A DNA stretch of 64,000 nucleotides from positions 107,752 to 171,751 of the forward strand of contig NWQL01000006.1 in assembly GCA_002798175.1 (NCBI GenBank). Direction: 5' to 3'. Below, in pieces: positions 54,171-63,198 of the stretch; position 1 is the first letter of the stretch, and every line of letters starts with the position of its first letter. The notes below the pieces were generated by a model. That model had not been told where the DNA came from, searched no databases, and worked only from the letters and a program-made list of their open reading frames with translations. This stretch comes from Lysobacteraceae bacterium NML91-0213 (GTDB lineage Bacteria > Pseudomonadota > Gammaproteobacteria > Xanthomonadales > Xanthomonadaceae). The position numbers were made by a program, and so were the translations under genes.

Positions 54171-55550
54171 TTGAAGATCCATATCCTCGGCATCGCCGGC
54201 ACGTTCATGGGTGGCGTCGCCGCGCTCGCGCGCGAGGCGGGCGTCGAGGTCGGCGGCAGCGACCAGGCCGTCTACCCGCCGATGTCCACCCAGCTCGAAC
54301 GTCTCGGCATCGGCCTGCACCAGGGTTACGACCCGGAGCACATCGCCGGGGACGCCGACCTCGTGGTGATCGGCAATGCCCTGTCGCGCGGCAATGCAGC
54401 CGTGGAAGCCGTACTCGACGCGGGCCGCGCCTATAGCTCCGGTGCGCAGTGGCTGGCCGAACACGTGCTGCCGGGCCGTACCACGCTGGCGGTGGCCGGC
54501 ACCCACGGCAAGACCACCACCTCGACCATCCTGGCCTGGCTGCTGCAGAGCGCAGGTCGTGACTGCGGCTTCCTGATCGGTGGCGTGGGCGAGGACTTCG
54601 GCGTGTCCGCGCGCCTCGGGCGCGATCCGCTGTTCGTGGTCGAGGCCGACGAGTACGACACCGCGTTCTTCGACAAGCGCAGCAAGTTCGTGCACTACCG
54701 GCCGCGGGTGGCGATCCTCAACAACCTCGAGTACGACCACGCCGACATCTTCCCCGACCTCGCGTCGATCCAGCGCCAGTTCCACCACCTCGTGCGTACC
54801 GTCCCCGGTGGCGGCCGGCTGGTGGTCAACGGCGAGGATCCGCATCTGGCCGAGGTGCTGGCGATGGGCTGCTGGACGCCGGTGGACCGCTTCGGCATCG
54901 ACGGCGACTTCGAATGGAATGCGCGTCTTATCGATGCCGATGGCCGCGCCTTCGAGGTCCTCCATCGCGGCGACCCGGTGGGCGAGGTGCGCTGGGCGCT
55001 GCTCGGCCGCCACAACGTGATGAACGCGCTGGCCGCGATCGCCGCCTGCCATGCGGCGGGCGTCGATCCTGCTCCGCTGCTGCCCGCGCTGGCGCGCTTC
55101 CGCAGCGTGAAGCGACGGATGGAACAGGTCGGCGAAATCGACGGCATCCGCGTCTACGACGACTTCGCCCACCACCCCACCGCGATCGCGACCACGCTCG
55201 CCGGCCTGCGTGCCAGCGTCGGCCATGCGCGCATCGTGGTGGCGATGGAGCCGCGCAGCAATTCCATGCGTCTGGGTGCGCATGCCGATGGCCTGGCGCC
55301 GTCGCTCGACGCCGCCGATGCCGTGGTGTTCCTGCATCGTCCGGAACTGGCGTGGGATGCCGGCCGGGTGGTGCAATCGGTGCGCGGGCAGGCGTTCGCG
55401 GTGCCCGACGTGGACACCCTGATGGCCACCCTGGGTGAGCTGGTCGAACCCGGCGACCATGTGGTGTTCATGTCCAACGGTGGTTTCGACGGCGCGCCCC
55501 GGCGCTTCGTCGCAATGCTGCAGGCGCGAGGGGCCACGCCGAGCGCCTGA
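54171..55550 (+). CDS. mpl: UDP-N-acetylmuramate:L-Ala-gamma-D-Glu-meso-DAP ligase
   Basis: 459 residues; I take the TTG at 54171 as start, giving MKIHILGIAGTFMGG, since the upstream part is not family-like. ATP-binding GTHGKTTTS at 110-118, the Mur-family EADEYDTAFFDKRSKF and NLEYDHADIFPDL, and DDFAHHPTAI are all intact. It reuses the released murein tripeptide by joining it to UDP-MurNAc, part of cell-wall recycling. Downstream LON gene is on the same strand, 94 bp away. Confidence 0.93.
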   Translation: MKIHILGIAGTFMGGVAALAREAGVEVGGSDQAVYPPMSTQLERLGIGLHQGYDPEHIAGDADLVVIGNALSRGNAAVEAVLDAGRAYSSGAQWLAEHVLPGRTTLAVAGTHGKTTTSTILAWLLQSAGRDCGFLIGGVGEDFGVSARLGRDPLFVVEADEYDTAFFDKRSKFVHYRPRVAILNNLEYDHADIFPDLASIQRQFHHLVRTVPGGGRLVVNGEDPHLAEVLAMGCWTPVDRFGIDGDFEWNARLIDADGRAFEVLHRGDPVGEVRWALLGRHNVMNALAAIAACHAAGVDPAPLLPALARFRSVKRRMEQVGEIDGIRVYDDFAHHPTAIATTLAGLRASVGHARIVVAMEPRSNSMRLGAHADGLAPSLDAADAVVFLHRPELAWDAGRVVQSVRGQAFAVPDVDTLMATLGELVEPGDHVVFMSNGGFDGAPRRFVAMLQARGATPSA

Positions 55551-55644
55551 GCGCGCATTGCCGCGGCCGTGCCATGGTCCGCGTCGGCACGTGCATGTGC
55601 GCGGCGATTTTGCGTCGCCCGCGATCGCGCCTACGATGCGGTCG

Positions 55645-56235
55645 ATGAACCCGTCCGATGGCACCGCGCCGCTGCCGCTGTTCCCGCTGTCGAGCGTGCT
55701 GCTGCCCGGCGCGGCCACCATGCTGCGCATCTTCGAACCGCGCTATCTCGACCTGGTGCGTGACTGCGGCCGCAGTGGCAGCGGCTTCGGCGTCTGCCTG
55801 ATCCTGGACGGCCACGAGACCGGTGCCCCGGCATTGCCCGCGGCGGTGGGCACGCTGGCGACGATCGAGGACTTCGACCGCGATGCCGACGGGCTGCTGG
55901 TGCTGCGCGTGCGTGGCGGGCGCCGCTTCCGCGTGCGCCAGGTGCGGGTACGCGACAACGGCCTGGTCGTCGCCGATGTCGCGTGGCTGGCCGATGACGT
56001 GTCCACGCGTCCGCGGCCGGAGCACATGCTGCTGGCCGAGCTGTTGCGGCGCATGCTCGAACGCGCGGTGGGCGAGGGCGTGGTGCGCATTCCCGAGCAT
56101 CACTTCGCCGATGCCGCCTGGGTGGGCTGGCGACTCGCGGAACTGCTGCCGCTGGGAGAACACGAGCGCCAGGCGCTGCTGCAGGAGGATGACGTCCACG
56201 CCCGCCTGCAACAGCTGCTCGACCAGGTCGCCTGA
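55645..56235 (+). CDS. LON-substrate-binding-domain protein
   Basis: 196 residues from ATG 55645 (ATG 55636 would add three residues). LPLFPLSSVLLPGAATMLRIFEPRYLDLVRDC is the standard N-terminus of the LON (PF02190-like) domain; GVCLILDGHETGAPAL and GTLATIEDFDRDADGLLVL follow. No ATPase or protease domain is present, so it is a stand-alone LON domain, a small protein of unclear function common in proteobacteria. TACGAT at 55632-55637 lies just before, so the message may be leaderless. Convergent with the DedA-PAP2 gene. Confidence 0.85.
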   Translation: MNPSDGTAPLPLFPLSSVLLPGAATMLRIFEPRYLDLVRDCGRSGSGFGVCLILDGHETGAPALPAAVGTLATIEDFDRDADGLLVLRVRGGRRFRVRQVRVRDNGLVVADVAWLADDVSTRPRPEHMLLAELLRRMLERAVGEGVVRIPEHHFADAAWVGWRLAELLPLGEHERQALLQEDDVHARLQQLLDQVA

Positions 56236-56245
56236 GCGCGCGCGG

Positions 56246-58261
56246 CTACCTGGCGGCATCGGCTCCGCTGGACGGTTCGCGCGTGCGCACGCGCAGCACC
56301 GCAACGCCCGATTGTGGGTGCACGGCTTCGGCGGTCTCCAGCCCGGCCAGGTCGGCGCGCAGTGCCAGCCAGGCGTCGTGGGCATCGGTCTGTGGTTGCC
56401 ACAGCCCGAACAGGCCGAACAGCGGCCGGGTGTAGTCCAGCGTCTGCACCGTGCCCACCCACAGCGGCTCGCCACTTTCAAGGAGCGCCGGCGCGTGCCA
56501 CAGCCGCAGCACCTGCTCGCGCCCGGCATCGAGCGGGCGGCGCATCAGCAGCACCTCCGCCTCGGTATCGAGCGCGGCCGGCAGCACGGCCTGCCCGGAG
56601 GCGGGGGTGTCGTCGTCGAGCAGGCCGAGCACGTCGACCCAGTCCGCCTGCGGCTGTGCAATCCAGCCGTGCTGTTCGAGGTGCGCGCGCAGTGGCGGCA
56701 GTGGGCCCGCCACCTGCACATCCAGCGGCCAGCGCAGGTCGGCACTGCGTTCGTTGCGGCGCGAGGGCAGGGTCTTCCAGCCGGTGTCCCACCAGTCCGT
56801 CTCGCTGATGACGTGGGTCGGCGGCGGCGGCACGAAGTCGGCCAGCAGGCGGTCGACCGCGCGTGGCGCGTGCCAGGCCGCGGCCACGGCGAAGGTGATG
56901 TAGAACACCAGCGACAACGGCCGCATCCAGAACGAGCGTGCCACGTGCCTGCGATAGGCAAGTCCCAGCACCAGCAGCCACGCCACCCCCAGCAGCACGC
57001 CGCCGACCACGTCGCTGAGCCAGTGCGCGCCCAGATAGATGCGTGCGAAGCCCAGCAACGACACCGTCACACCTGCCATCAGGTAGGGCCAGACACGGTT
57101 GCGGCCCGGCAGTTCGCGCGCGATCAGCACCGCGAAGAAGCCGAAGGTGATGGTGGTCATCGTCACCGTCATCGACGGGAAACCGAAACCACTGTGCGCG
57201 GTGGGTGGGCGCGGAACGTCGATCACTGCTTCCAGCCCCGCGGTCAGCACCAGTCCGAAGGCCAGCGCGGCCAGCCAGTGCGCCGCCGCGAGGAAACGCC
57301 GCCGCCACACCAGCCACAGCAGCGCCAGCCCCGCGGCCGGAACCAGCACCACTGCATCGCCGATCGAGGCCAGCCCCGCCATCAGGCGATCGGCCAGCGG
57401 ATTGCGCAGCGCGATCATCGCCTCGTAGACGCTGAGGTCGATCGTCAGCGGTTCGCCGCGCATCAGCACCGTGGTCAGCAACGCGAACCACGCCCAGGCG
57501 ATCGCCAGCAGGCAGACGGCGAGGATCGCCAGCGACGCCGACTCCGGCCGCCGCGGATCGATCAGCGCGCCGGCATAGCGGCCGAGCACCGGATGCGCCC
57601 GCGACCAGGCAAGCCCCCGCGCCAGCAGCTTGTTGGCGTGGGTGTCGAACCAGCGATAGGTGTAGACGACCAGCGCCCAGGCCAGCGCGAGCACCGCCGC
57701 GAGCGCGCCCAGCACGATCGCCAGCCGGTCGGCGACCGCGGCGACGGCCTCGTAGGAGGCGCCGAACATCCAGCCCGGGGCGAGGAACAGCGCGGCCCAG
57801 GAGATGCTCGCCGCCAGGCTTACGGGCAGGTAGCGGCGCAGCGGCATCCTGGCGATGCCGGCGATGGCGGGCACGAACGGCCGGACCGCGCCCACGTAGC
57901 GCGCGATCAGGATGCTCTTGAGTTCATTGCGGCGGAACAGCACCTCGCCGCGATCGAGCAGCTGCGGATAACGGTGGAACGGCCAGATCTGTCGCAGTCT
58001 GCCGCCCCAGCGGCGCCCGACCCAGTAGCTGATGCCGTCACCGGCGAATGCACCCAGGGCCGCGCAGGCCACCGCATAGGGGCCGGATATCTCGCCAAGG
58101 CCGATCAGCACGCCGATGGCGAAGAGCAGCGGCAGTGCCGGCACCACCGCGCCGAGCAGGATTACCGCGTCGGCGAATGCGATCAGGAAGATGACGAGCC
58201 CGGCCGCCAGCGGATGGTCACCGATCCAGGCGACGGTGTTCTCGAAGAATTCGGGCAGCAT
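56246..58261 (-). CDS. DedA - PAP2 - LssY fusion membrane protein with altered PAP2 motif
   Basis: 671 residues from ATG 58261. Residues ~20-185 are a DedA/SNARE-associated domain (FADAVILLGAVVPALPLLFA, RYVGAVRPFVPAIAG). Residues ~285-445 are a PAP2-type domain with RP in DVPRPP and FARIYLGAHWLSDVVGG (motif 3 intact). The C-terminal ~190 residues are the soluble LssY-type domain. Motif 2, normally PSGH, reads PSMT here, so the general-acid histidine is missing, and the motif 1 lysine appears replaced by Glu. It may thus be inactive as a phosphatase and serve in lipid transport or binding. About 12 membrane segments. Confidence 0.85.
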   Translation of the reverse strand: MLPEFFENTVAWIGDHPLAAGLVIFLIAFADAVILLGAVVPALPLLFAIGVLIGLGEISGPYAVACAALGAFAGDGISYWVGRRWGGRLRQIWPFHRYPQLLDRGEVLFRRNELKSILIARYVGAVRPFVPAIAGIARMPLRRYLPVSLAASISWAALFLAPGWMFGASYEAVAAVADRLAIVLGALAAVLALAWALVVYTYRWFDTHANKLLARGLAWSRAHPVLGRYAGALIDPRRPESASLAILAVCLLAIAWAWFALLTTVLMRGEPLTIDLSVYEAMIALRNPLADRLMAGLASIGDAVVLVPAAGLALLWLVWRRRFLAAAHWLAALAFGLVLTAGLEAVIDVPRPPTAHSGFGFPSMTVTMTTITFGFFAVLIARELPGRNRVWPYLMAGVTVSLLGFARIYLGAHWLSDVVGGVLLGVAWLLVLGLAYRRHVARSFWMRPLSLVFYITFAVAAAWHAPRAVDRLLADFVPPPPTHVISETDWWDTGWKTLPSRRNERSADLRWPLDVQVAGPLPPLRAHLEQHGWIAQPQADWVDVLGLLDDDTPASGQAVLPAALDTEAEVLLMRRPLDAGREQVLRLWHAPALLESGEPLWVGTVQTLDYTRPLFGLFGLWQPQTDAHDAWLALRADLAGLETAEAVHPQSGVAVLRVRTREPSSGADAAR

Positions 58262-58358
58262 CACCGCATTATGACAGCGGCACCGGTGCCGCCCGGCGCG
58301 GCGGCTGTGCAGCCGTCCAGCTTGGCGACAGGCTCGGGCGCCCACGTACACTGCACCG

Positions 58359-59024
58359 ATGACATGCCCCGCTGCCACCGAACGCCGCGCACTCAAGGCC
58401 GACAGCTTCGGCCGCATTTCGCTGATGGAGGATGCGACCGGCCACCGTTTCGTGCGCCGCGACCTCGCCCACGTGCCGTTGTGGCTGCGCCTGCCGGCAT
58501 GGTGGCTGGCACGGCGCGAGGCGCGCGCGCTGCAGGCCATCGACGGCATGCCCGACACGCCGCGCCTGCTCGACTGGACAGGCCGCCGGCTGGACCGCAG
58601 CTACATGGCCGGCGCCGCCATGTACCAGCGCCCGCCGCGTGGCGACGTGGCCTATTTCCGCCAGGCACGCCGGCTGCTGCAGCAGTTGCACCGACGCGGC
58701 GTTGCGCATAACGACCTCGCCAAGGAAGCCAACTGGCTGGTGCTCGAGGACGGGCGCCCGGCGCTGATCGATTTCCAGCTCGCCACCCGCGGCGATCCCC
58801 GTGCGCCATGGATGCGCCTGCTGTTCCGCGAGGACCTGCGTCATCTGCTCAAGCACAAGCGCATGTACTGCCGCGAGGCGCTCACCCCGGTGGAGAAGCG
58901 CCTGCTGAAGCGGCGCTCCTGGCTGCGCAACCTGTGGTTCCGCACCGGCAAGCCGGTCTACCGGGTGGTCACGCGCCGGATCCTGCGCTGGGAGGACAAC
59001 GAGGGGCAGGGGCCGAAGCCCTGA
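58359..59024 (+). CDS. RIO/Kdo-kinase-like small protein kinase
   Basis: 221 residues. The catalytic loop is GVAHNDLAKEANWLV (HxDLxxxxN, Asp near 128) and the metal-binding triad reads LIDFQLA (DFQ instead of DFG). The ATP lysine/glycine-rich region is poorly conserved: the N-terminus has only GRISLMEDATGHRFVRRDLAH. This is the layout of RIO-like or lipopolysaccharide kinase-fold proteins. Substrate could be a protein or a lipid-linked sugar. TACACT at 58347-58352, only 6 nt before the ATG, suggests a leaderless message. A Lys/Arg-rich C-terminus. Confidence 0.78.
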   Translation: MTCPAATERRALKADSFGRISLMEDATGHRFVRRDLAHVPLWLRLPAWWLARREARALQAIDGMPDTPRLLDWTGRRLDRSYMAGAAMYQRPPRGDVAYFRQARRLLQQLHRRGVAHNDLAKEANWLVLEDGRPALIDFQLATRGDPRAPWMRLLFREDLRHLLKHKRMYCREALTPVEKRLLKRRSWLRNLWFRTGKPVYRVVTRRILRWEDNEGQGPKP

Positions 59025-59032
59025 GCCACGCA

Positions 59033-59728
59033 TCACTCGATGCCCAGTACCTGCTGTCCGGCGAATTCGCGGTCGCCGTCGAAATCGTAGGCAACCTGCA
59101 GATGCCCCAGCGTGTCGCAGGCACGGCAGGTGCGGATCGGCGTTGCATAGACGAAGCGCACGCTGCCCCCGGGCAACGCCTGGCGCCCGGCGAATTCCGC
59201 CGGTGCGAACAGACGCGCGTCGGGATGCGTGGCGCGGAACGTTTCGATGGAGGGCACCGACAGCGCGGATTCCGCCAGGCTGTCGACGTCGGTCGCACGG
59301 CCGCGGGCATCGACCAGCCAGGTGCCCTGGTTGGTATTGGCGCGGAACGGGTGCCGGATGGTGGCGATGCCGACGCCGTCGCGCTCGGCCCACGCGGCCA
59401 CGTGGGCGACCTCGCCGCGGCCGCGCAGGCGCTGGCTGGCCGCGATCGCCGCCGCTGGCGCATTGTTGGCGCGCATCGCGTCGATCAGGCAGGTGTCGAC
59501 CGCATCGTCCTCCCTGCGGCAGTGCTCCAGCGTGCCATTCCAGACCGCCTCCGGGCCCAGGCGGACAGGCGTCGGGTCGCCGGGCGGTGTTTCCCCTTCC
59601 GCGAGCGGCGGCAGGATCGGACCGGCAGCATCGGATGCCGTCGCTTCCGCCGTGGCACCGGGCGCAGCCTGCTGGCAGGCTGCAAGCAACAGGATGGCGA
59701 TGCCCCCGGCAAGCACGGTCGAGCGCAT
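59033..59728 (-). CDS. Putative lipoprotein of unknown function
   Basis: 231 residues from ATG 59728. The signal peptide ends in the lipobox LLAAC at 14-18, so it should be lipidated and envelope-located. A Pro/Ala-rich linker is followed by AVWNGTLEHCRREDDAVDTCLIDAMRANNAP and a C-terminal domain with the cysteine pair RTCRACDTLGHLQVAYDFD. No enzyme motif. It overlaps nothing, and lies 8 bp from the convergent kinase gene and 80 bp from the divergent SDR. Confidence 0.75.
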   Translation of the reverse strand: MRSTVLAGGIAILLLAACQQAAPGATAEATASDAAGPILPPLAEGETPPGDPTPVRLGPEAVWNGTLEHCRREDDAVDTCLIDAMRANNAPAAAIAASQRLRGRGEVAHVAAWAERDGVGIATIRHPFRANTNQGTWLVDARGRATDVDSLAESALSVPSIETFRATHPDARLFAPAEFAGRQALPGGSVRFVYATPIRTCRACDTLGHLQVAYDFDGDREFAGQQVLGIE

Positions 59729-59808
59729 GGGATGATTCCTCCGGCGGCGCCGCAGCGGCGACGCCCCGAGTCTAGGCAGCCGCGGACATCGCGGCGTGAG
59801 GAGGTTGT

Positions 59809-60627
59809 ATGGCATCACTTGCGGGCAAGACCCTGTTCATCACCGGCGCATCGCGCGGCATCGGCCTGGCGATTGCCGAGCGCGCGGCGCGCGACGGCGC
59901 CAATGTCGCGATCGCGGCCAAGTCGGACGTGCCCAATCCGCGCCTGCCGGGCACCATCCACACCGCCGCCCGGGCCGTCACCGCCGCGGGTGGCCAGGCG
60001 CTGGCGTTGAAATGCGACATCCGCGAGGAGGAGCAGGTGCGCGCCGCCGTGGCGGCCACCGTCGATGCCTTCGGCGGCATCGACATCCTCGTCAACAACG
60101 CCAGCGCGATCTGGCTGCGCGGCACCCTGGACACGCCGATGAAGCGCTTCGACCTGATGCAGCAGGTCAACGCGCGCGGCAGCTTCCTGTGCGCGCAGGC
60201 CTGCCTGCCGCATCTGCTCGAGGCGCCGAACCCGCACATCCTCACCCTGGCGCCGCCGCCGTCGCTGGACCCGAAATGGTGGGGCCCGCACACCGGCTAC
60301 ACCCTGGCCAAGATGGGCATGAGCTTCGTCACCCTCGGGCTTGCTGCCGAATTCGGGCCGCGGGGTGTGGCGGTCAATGCGCTGTGGCCGCGCACCATCA
60401 TCGCCACCGATGCGCTCAACATGATCCCCGGCGTCGACACCGCCGGGGCGCGCACGCCGGCGATCATGGCCGACGCCGCGCACGCCGTGCTGACCCGCCA
60501 GGCGGCCGGGTTCAGTGGCCGCTTCCTGATCGACGAGGACGTGCTGCGCGAGGCCGGCGTCGAGGATTTCGCCGCCTATGCGGTGGATCCATCGAAGCCG
60601 CTGTATCCCGACCTGTTCCTCGACTGA
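59809..60627 (+). CDS. Short-chain dehydrogenase/reductase (HSDL2-like)
   Basis: 272 residues. NAD(P)-binding ITGASRGIG at 11-19, NNAS near 101, and the catalytic YTLAK near 164-168. The segment ILTLAPPPSLDPKWWGPHTGYTLAKMGMS resembles HSDL2-type SDRs, where ILTLSPP carries the catalytic serine; here an Ala occupies it, so activity may be low or use another residue. VAVNALWPRTIIATDA is typical of the group. No substrate can be assigned. Start is ATG 59809. Confidence 0.85.
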   Translation: MASLAGKTLFITGASRGIGLAIAERAARDGANVAIAAKSDVPNPRLPGTIHTAARAVTAAGGQALALKCDIREEEQVRAAVAATVDAFGGIDILVNNASAIWLRGTLDTPMKRFDLMQQVNARGSFLCAQACLPHLLEAPNPHILTLAPPPSLDPKWWGPHTGYTLAKMGMSFVTLGLAAEFGPRGVAVNALWPRTIIATDALNMIPGVDTAGARTPAIMADAAHAVLTRQAAGFSGRFLIDEDVLREAGVEDFAAYAVDPSKPLYPDLFLD

Positions 60628-60677
60628 GCTGCGGCCCGCGGTGGGCGGCCCGGCGCGTGCAGGGCGGGGCGCGCGCT

Positions 60678-61823
60678 TCAGCCGTCCAGTGCCTGCGCAA
60701 GGTCGTCGATCAGGTCCTGCACGTGCTCCAGCCCCACCGACAGCCGCAGCAGACCGCCCGGGCTCACGCTGTCGACGCCCTCGACCGACGCGCGATGTTC
60801 GACCAGCGATTCGGTCGAGCCCAGCGAGGTGGCGTTGGTGAACAGCTGCAGGCGCCGTGCGGTGGCCAGCGCCGCGTCGCGCCCGCCGTGCACCTCGAAC
60901 GACAGCATCCCGCCGTAGCCGCGCATCTGCCGCGTGGCCACCGCATGGCCGGGATGGGTCGCAAGCCCCGGGTAATGCACCGCCGCCACGCGCGGATGCG
61001 CGGCGAGGAACGTGGCCACCGCCGCGGCATTCGCGCTATGCCGTTCCAGCCGCACCGGCAGCGTGCGCAGGCCGCGCAGCGTCATCCACGCCGAGAATGG
61101 CGACGCGCTGCTGCCGAACATCCGGCGGACGTCGTAGCAGGCTGCCGCCAGGTCGTCGTCGGCGGCGAAGGTGAGCACGCCACCCATCGCATCGCCGTGT
61201 CCATTGAGGTACTTGGTGGTCGAATGCAGGACGATGTCGGCACAGAGTACGAGCGCGTGCTGCAGCGGCGGCGGCGCGAATGTTCCATCGACCAGAAGTC
61301 GTGCACCCGCATCTCGCGCCAGTGTCGCGAGCGCGGCGATGTCGCAGACCTTCAGGCGCGGATTGGACGGGGTCTCCACCCACAGCAGTGCGGCCGGCGT
61401 CGACAGCGCGGCGCGCACCGCGTCGGGATCGGTCGCATCGACCACCGTATGGCGCAGCCCGTGTGGTGCCAGGAAGCGCGCGATCAGCGCCCGGTAGCCG
61501 AAATAGGTGTCGTCGGCGATGACCAGGCGGCTGCCCGGCGGCAGCGCCTGGAGCACGGCGGCGCCTGCGGCCATGCCCGTGGCGAAGAACAGCGCGCGCG
61601 CGCCGCCATCCAGCTGCGCCAGCACGTTCTCCAGCTGCTGCTGGTTGGGGTTGTCGTGGCGCTGGTAGAGAAAACCGAGCGGCGTCTGCGCATCCGCGCT
61701 GTGCTCGAACGTCGTCGACAGCTGCAGCGCCGCGGTGAGCGCGCCGTTGGCGGGGTCGGGGGCAACGCCTGCGTGCGCGGCGATGGTGTCGGGGTGTGGA
61801 AGTGTCGGTTCTGTGCTGGACAT
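60678..61823 (-). CDS. Cystathionine gamma-synthase/lyase-family PLP enzyme
   Basis: 381 residues of the Cys/Met metabolism PLP-dependent family. The N-terminal half has QLSTTFEH, PTRDNPN-like YQRHDNPNQQQLE, and the FATGMAAGAAVLQAL PLP pocket; WVETPSNPRL follows, and the Schiff-base lysine is in HSTTKYLNGHGD. This is the fold of MetB, MetC, MGL and related enzymes; cystathionine gamma-synthase is the likely role, but gamma-lyase cannot be separated on sequence. It faces argD divergently, about 70 bp between starts. Confidence 0.88.
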   Translation of the reverse strand: MSSTEPTLPHPDTIAAHAGVAPDPANGALTAALQLSTTFEHSADAQTPLGFLYQRHDNPNQQQLENVLAQLDGGARALFFATGMAAGAAVLQALPPGSRLVIADDTYFGYRALIARFLAPHGLRHTVVDATDPDAVRAALSTPAALLWVETPSNPRLKVCDIAALATLARDAGARLLVDGTFAPPPLQHALVLCADIVLHSTTKYLNGHGDAMGGVLTFAADDDLAAACYDVRRMFGSSASPFSAWMTLRGLRTLPVRLERHSANAAAVATFLAAHPRVAAVHYPGLATHPGHAVATRQMRGYGGMLSFEVHGGRDAALATARRLQLFTNATSLGSTESLVEHRASVEGVDSVSPGGLLRLSVGLEHVQDLIDDLAQALDG

Positions 61824-61894
61824 GCGATGTCGGCTGCGAGGGCGGATAATGACGGCGGCCCGAACGACGGGCCGTGCCGGGAAGACACTCTGCC

Positions 61895-63148
61895 ATGAAC
61901 GAAACCGCTGCCCCCGCGGCCTCCGAACTCACCGCGCTGGCCGGTCGCTACTGGCTGCCCGTCTACCGGCCGCGCGACCTCGTGCTCGAACGCGGCGAAG
62001 GCTCGCGCCTGTGGGACAGCGAGGGTCGCGACTATGTCGACCTCGCCGCCGGCATCGCGGTATGCAGCCTCGGCCATTGCGATCCCGACCTCACCGCCGC
62101 GCTGGTCGAGCAGGCCGGCAGGCTCTGGCACACCAGCAACGCGTTCTACAGCGAGCCACCGCTGCGGCTGGCCGAGGAACTGGTCACCGCATCGCGCTTT
62201 GCCCGCCGCGTATTCCTGTGCAACTCCGGTGCGGAGGCCAACGAGGCGGCGATCAAGCTGGTGCGCAAGTGGGCCTCCAGCGAAGGCCGCAATCCGCAGC
62301 AGCGGGTGATCGTGACCTGCCGCGGCAGCTTCCACGGCCGCACCCTGGCCGCGGTCACCGCCACCGCGCAGCCGAAGTACCAGGCCGGCTACGAGCCGTT
62401 GCCGCAGGGCTTCCGCTACGTGGACTTCAACGACCTCACCGGGCTGGAAGTGGCGATGGCCGCCGGCGACGTCGCCGCGGTCATGCTCGAGCCGGTGCAG
62501 GGCGAGGGCGGGGTGACGCCGGTGGCGCCTGGCTACCTGCGCGCGGTGCGCGAGCTCTGCGACCGCCACGGCGCGCTGCTGGTACTCGACGAGATCCAGT
62601 GCGGCATGGGCCGCACCGGCACGCTGTTCGCGCACTGGCAGGACGACGTGGTGCCCGACATCGTCACCCTTGCCAAGGCGCTTGGCGGCGGCTTCCCGGT
62701 CGGCGCGATGCTGGCGGGACCGAAGGTGGCCGACGTCATGCAGTTCGGTGCCCACGGCAGCACCTTCGGTGGCAACCCGCTGGCCAGCGCGGTGGCTCGC
62801 GTGGCCCTGCGCAAGCTGTCGTCGCCGGGCGTGGCGGCGAATGTCACCCGCCAGTCGCGTGGGCTGCGCGACGGCCTGCAGGCCATCGACGCCGAGCTGC
62901 AGGTGTTCGCCGAGGTGCGTGGCCGCGGCCTGATGCTGGGTGCGCAGTTGCGCGATGCCTACGCAGGCCGCGCCGGGGAGATCCTGGACGCCTGTGCACG
63001 CGAAGGCCTGATGGCGCTGCAGGCCGGGCCGGATGTCCTGCGCTTCGTCCCCGCGCTGACCATCACCGACGCGGATGTGGCCGAAGGGCTGGCGCGGCTG
63101 GCGCGCGCGCTGCGCGGCTTCATCGCCGCCACGCCTGCTGGTCGCTGA
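61895..63148 (+). CDS. argD: Acetylornithine/succinyldiaminopimelate-type aminotransferase
   Basis: 417 residues, PLP fold class III, from ATG 61895. YVDLAAGIAVCSLGH, LCNSGAEANEAAIKLVRKW, CRGSFHGRT, VMLEPVQGEGG, LVLDEIQCGMGRTG and the PLP lysine in LAKALGGGFPVGAM are all present. It transaminates N-acetylornithine in arginine synthesis; succinyldiaminopimelate or other omega-amino substrates are possible in the family. The gene is followed by a 12-bp hairpin and the convergent hemL. Confidence 0.9.
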   Translation: MNETAAPAASELTALAGRYWLPVYRPRDLVLERGEGSRLWDSEGRDYVDLAAGIAVCSLGHCDPDLTAALVEQAGRLWHTSNAFYSEPPLRLAEELVTASRFARRVFLCNSGAEANEAAIKLVRKWASSEGRNPQQRVIVTCRGSFHGRTLAAVTATAQPKYQAGYEPLPQGFRYVDFNDLTGLEVAMAAGDVAAVMLEPVQGEGGVTPVAPGYLRAVRELCDRHGALLVLDEIQCGMGRTGTLFAHWQDDVVPDIVTLAKALGGGFPVGAMLAGPKVADVMQFGAHGSTFGGNPLASAVARVALRKLSSPGVAANVTRQSRGLRDGLQAIDAELQVFAEVRGRGLMLGAQLRDAYAGRAGEILDACAREGLMALQAGPDVLRFVPALTITDADVAEGLARLARALRGFIAATPAGR

Positions 63149-63159
63149 CGGCATCGGAA

Positions 63160-63190
63160 CCGCACCACGCCGGCGGATGGCGTGGTGCGG
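63160..63190. terminator. Hairpin between convergent argD and hemL
   Basis: 12-bp perfect stem CCGCACCACGCC (63160-63171) / GGCGTGGTGCGG (63179-63190) with a 7-nt loop. No T tract follows on either strand. Confidence 0.5.
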
Positions 63191-63198
63191 GTCCGCGA

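Noticed and set aside
55823-58711. 962-codon open frame on plus
   Set aside because: Antisense to the DedA-PAP2-LssY gene, which has clear motifs; no motif in the plus frame.
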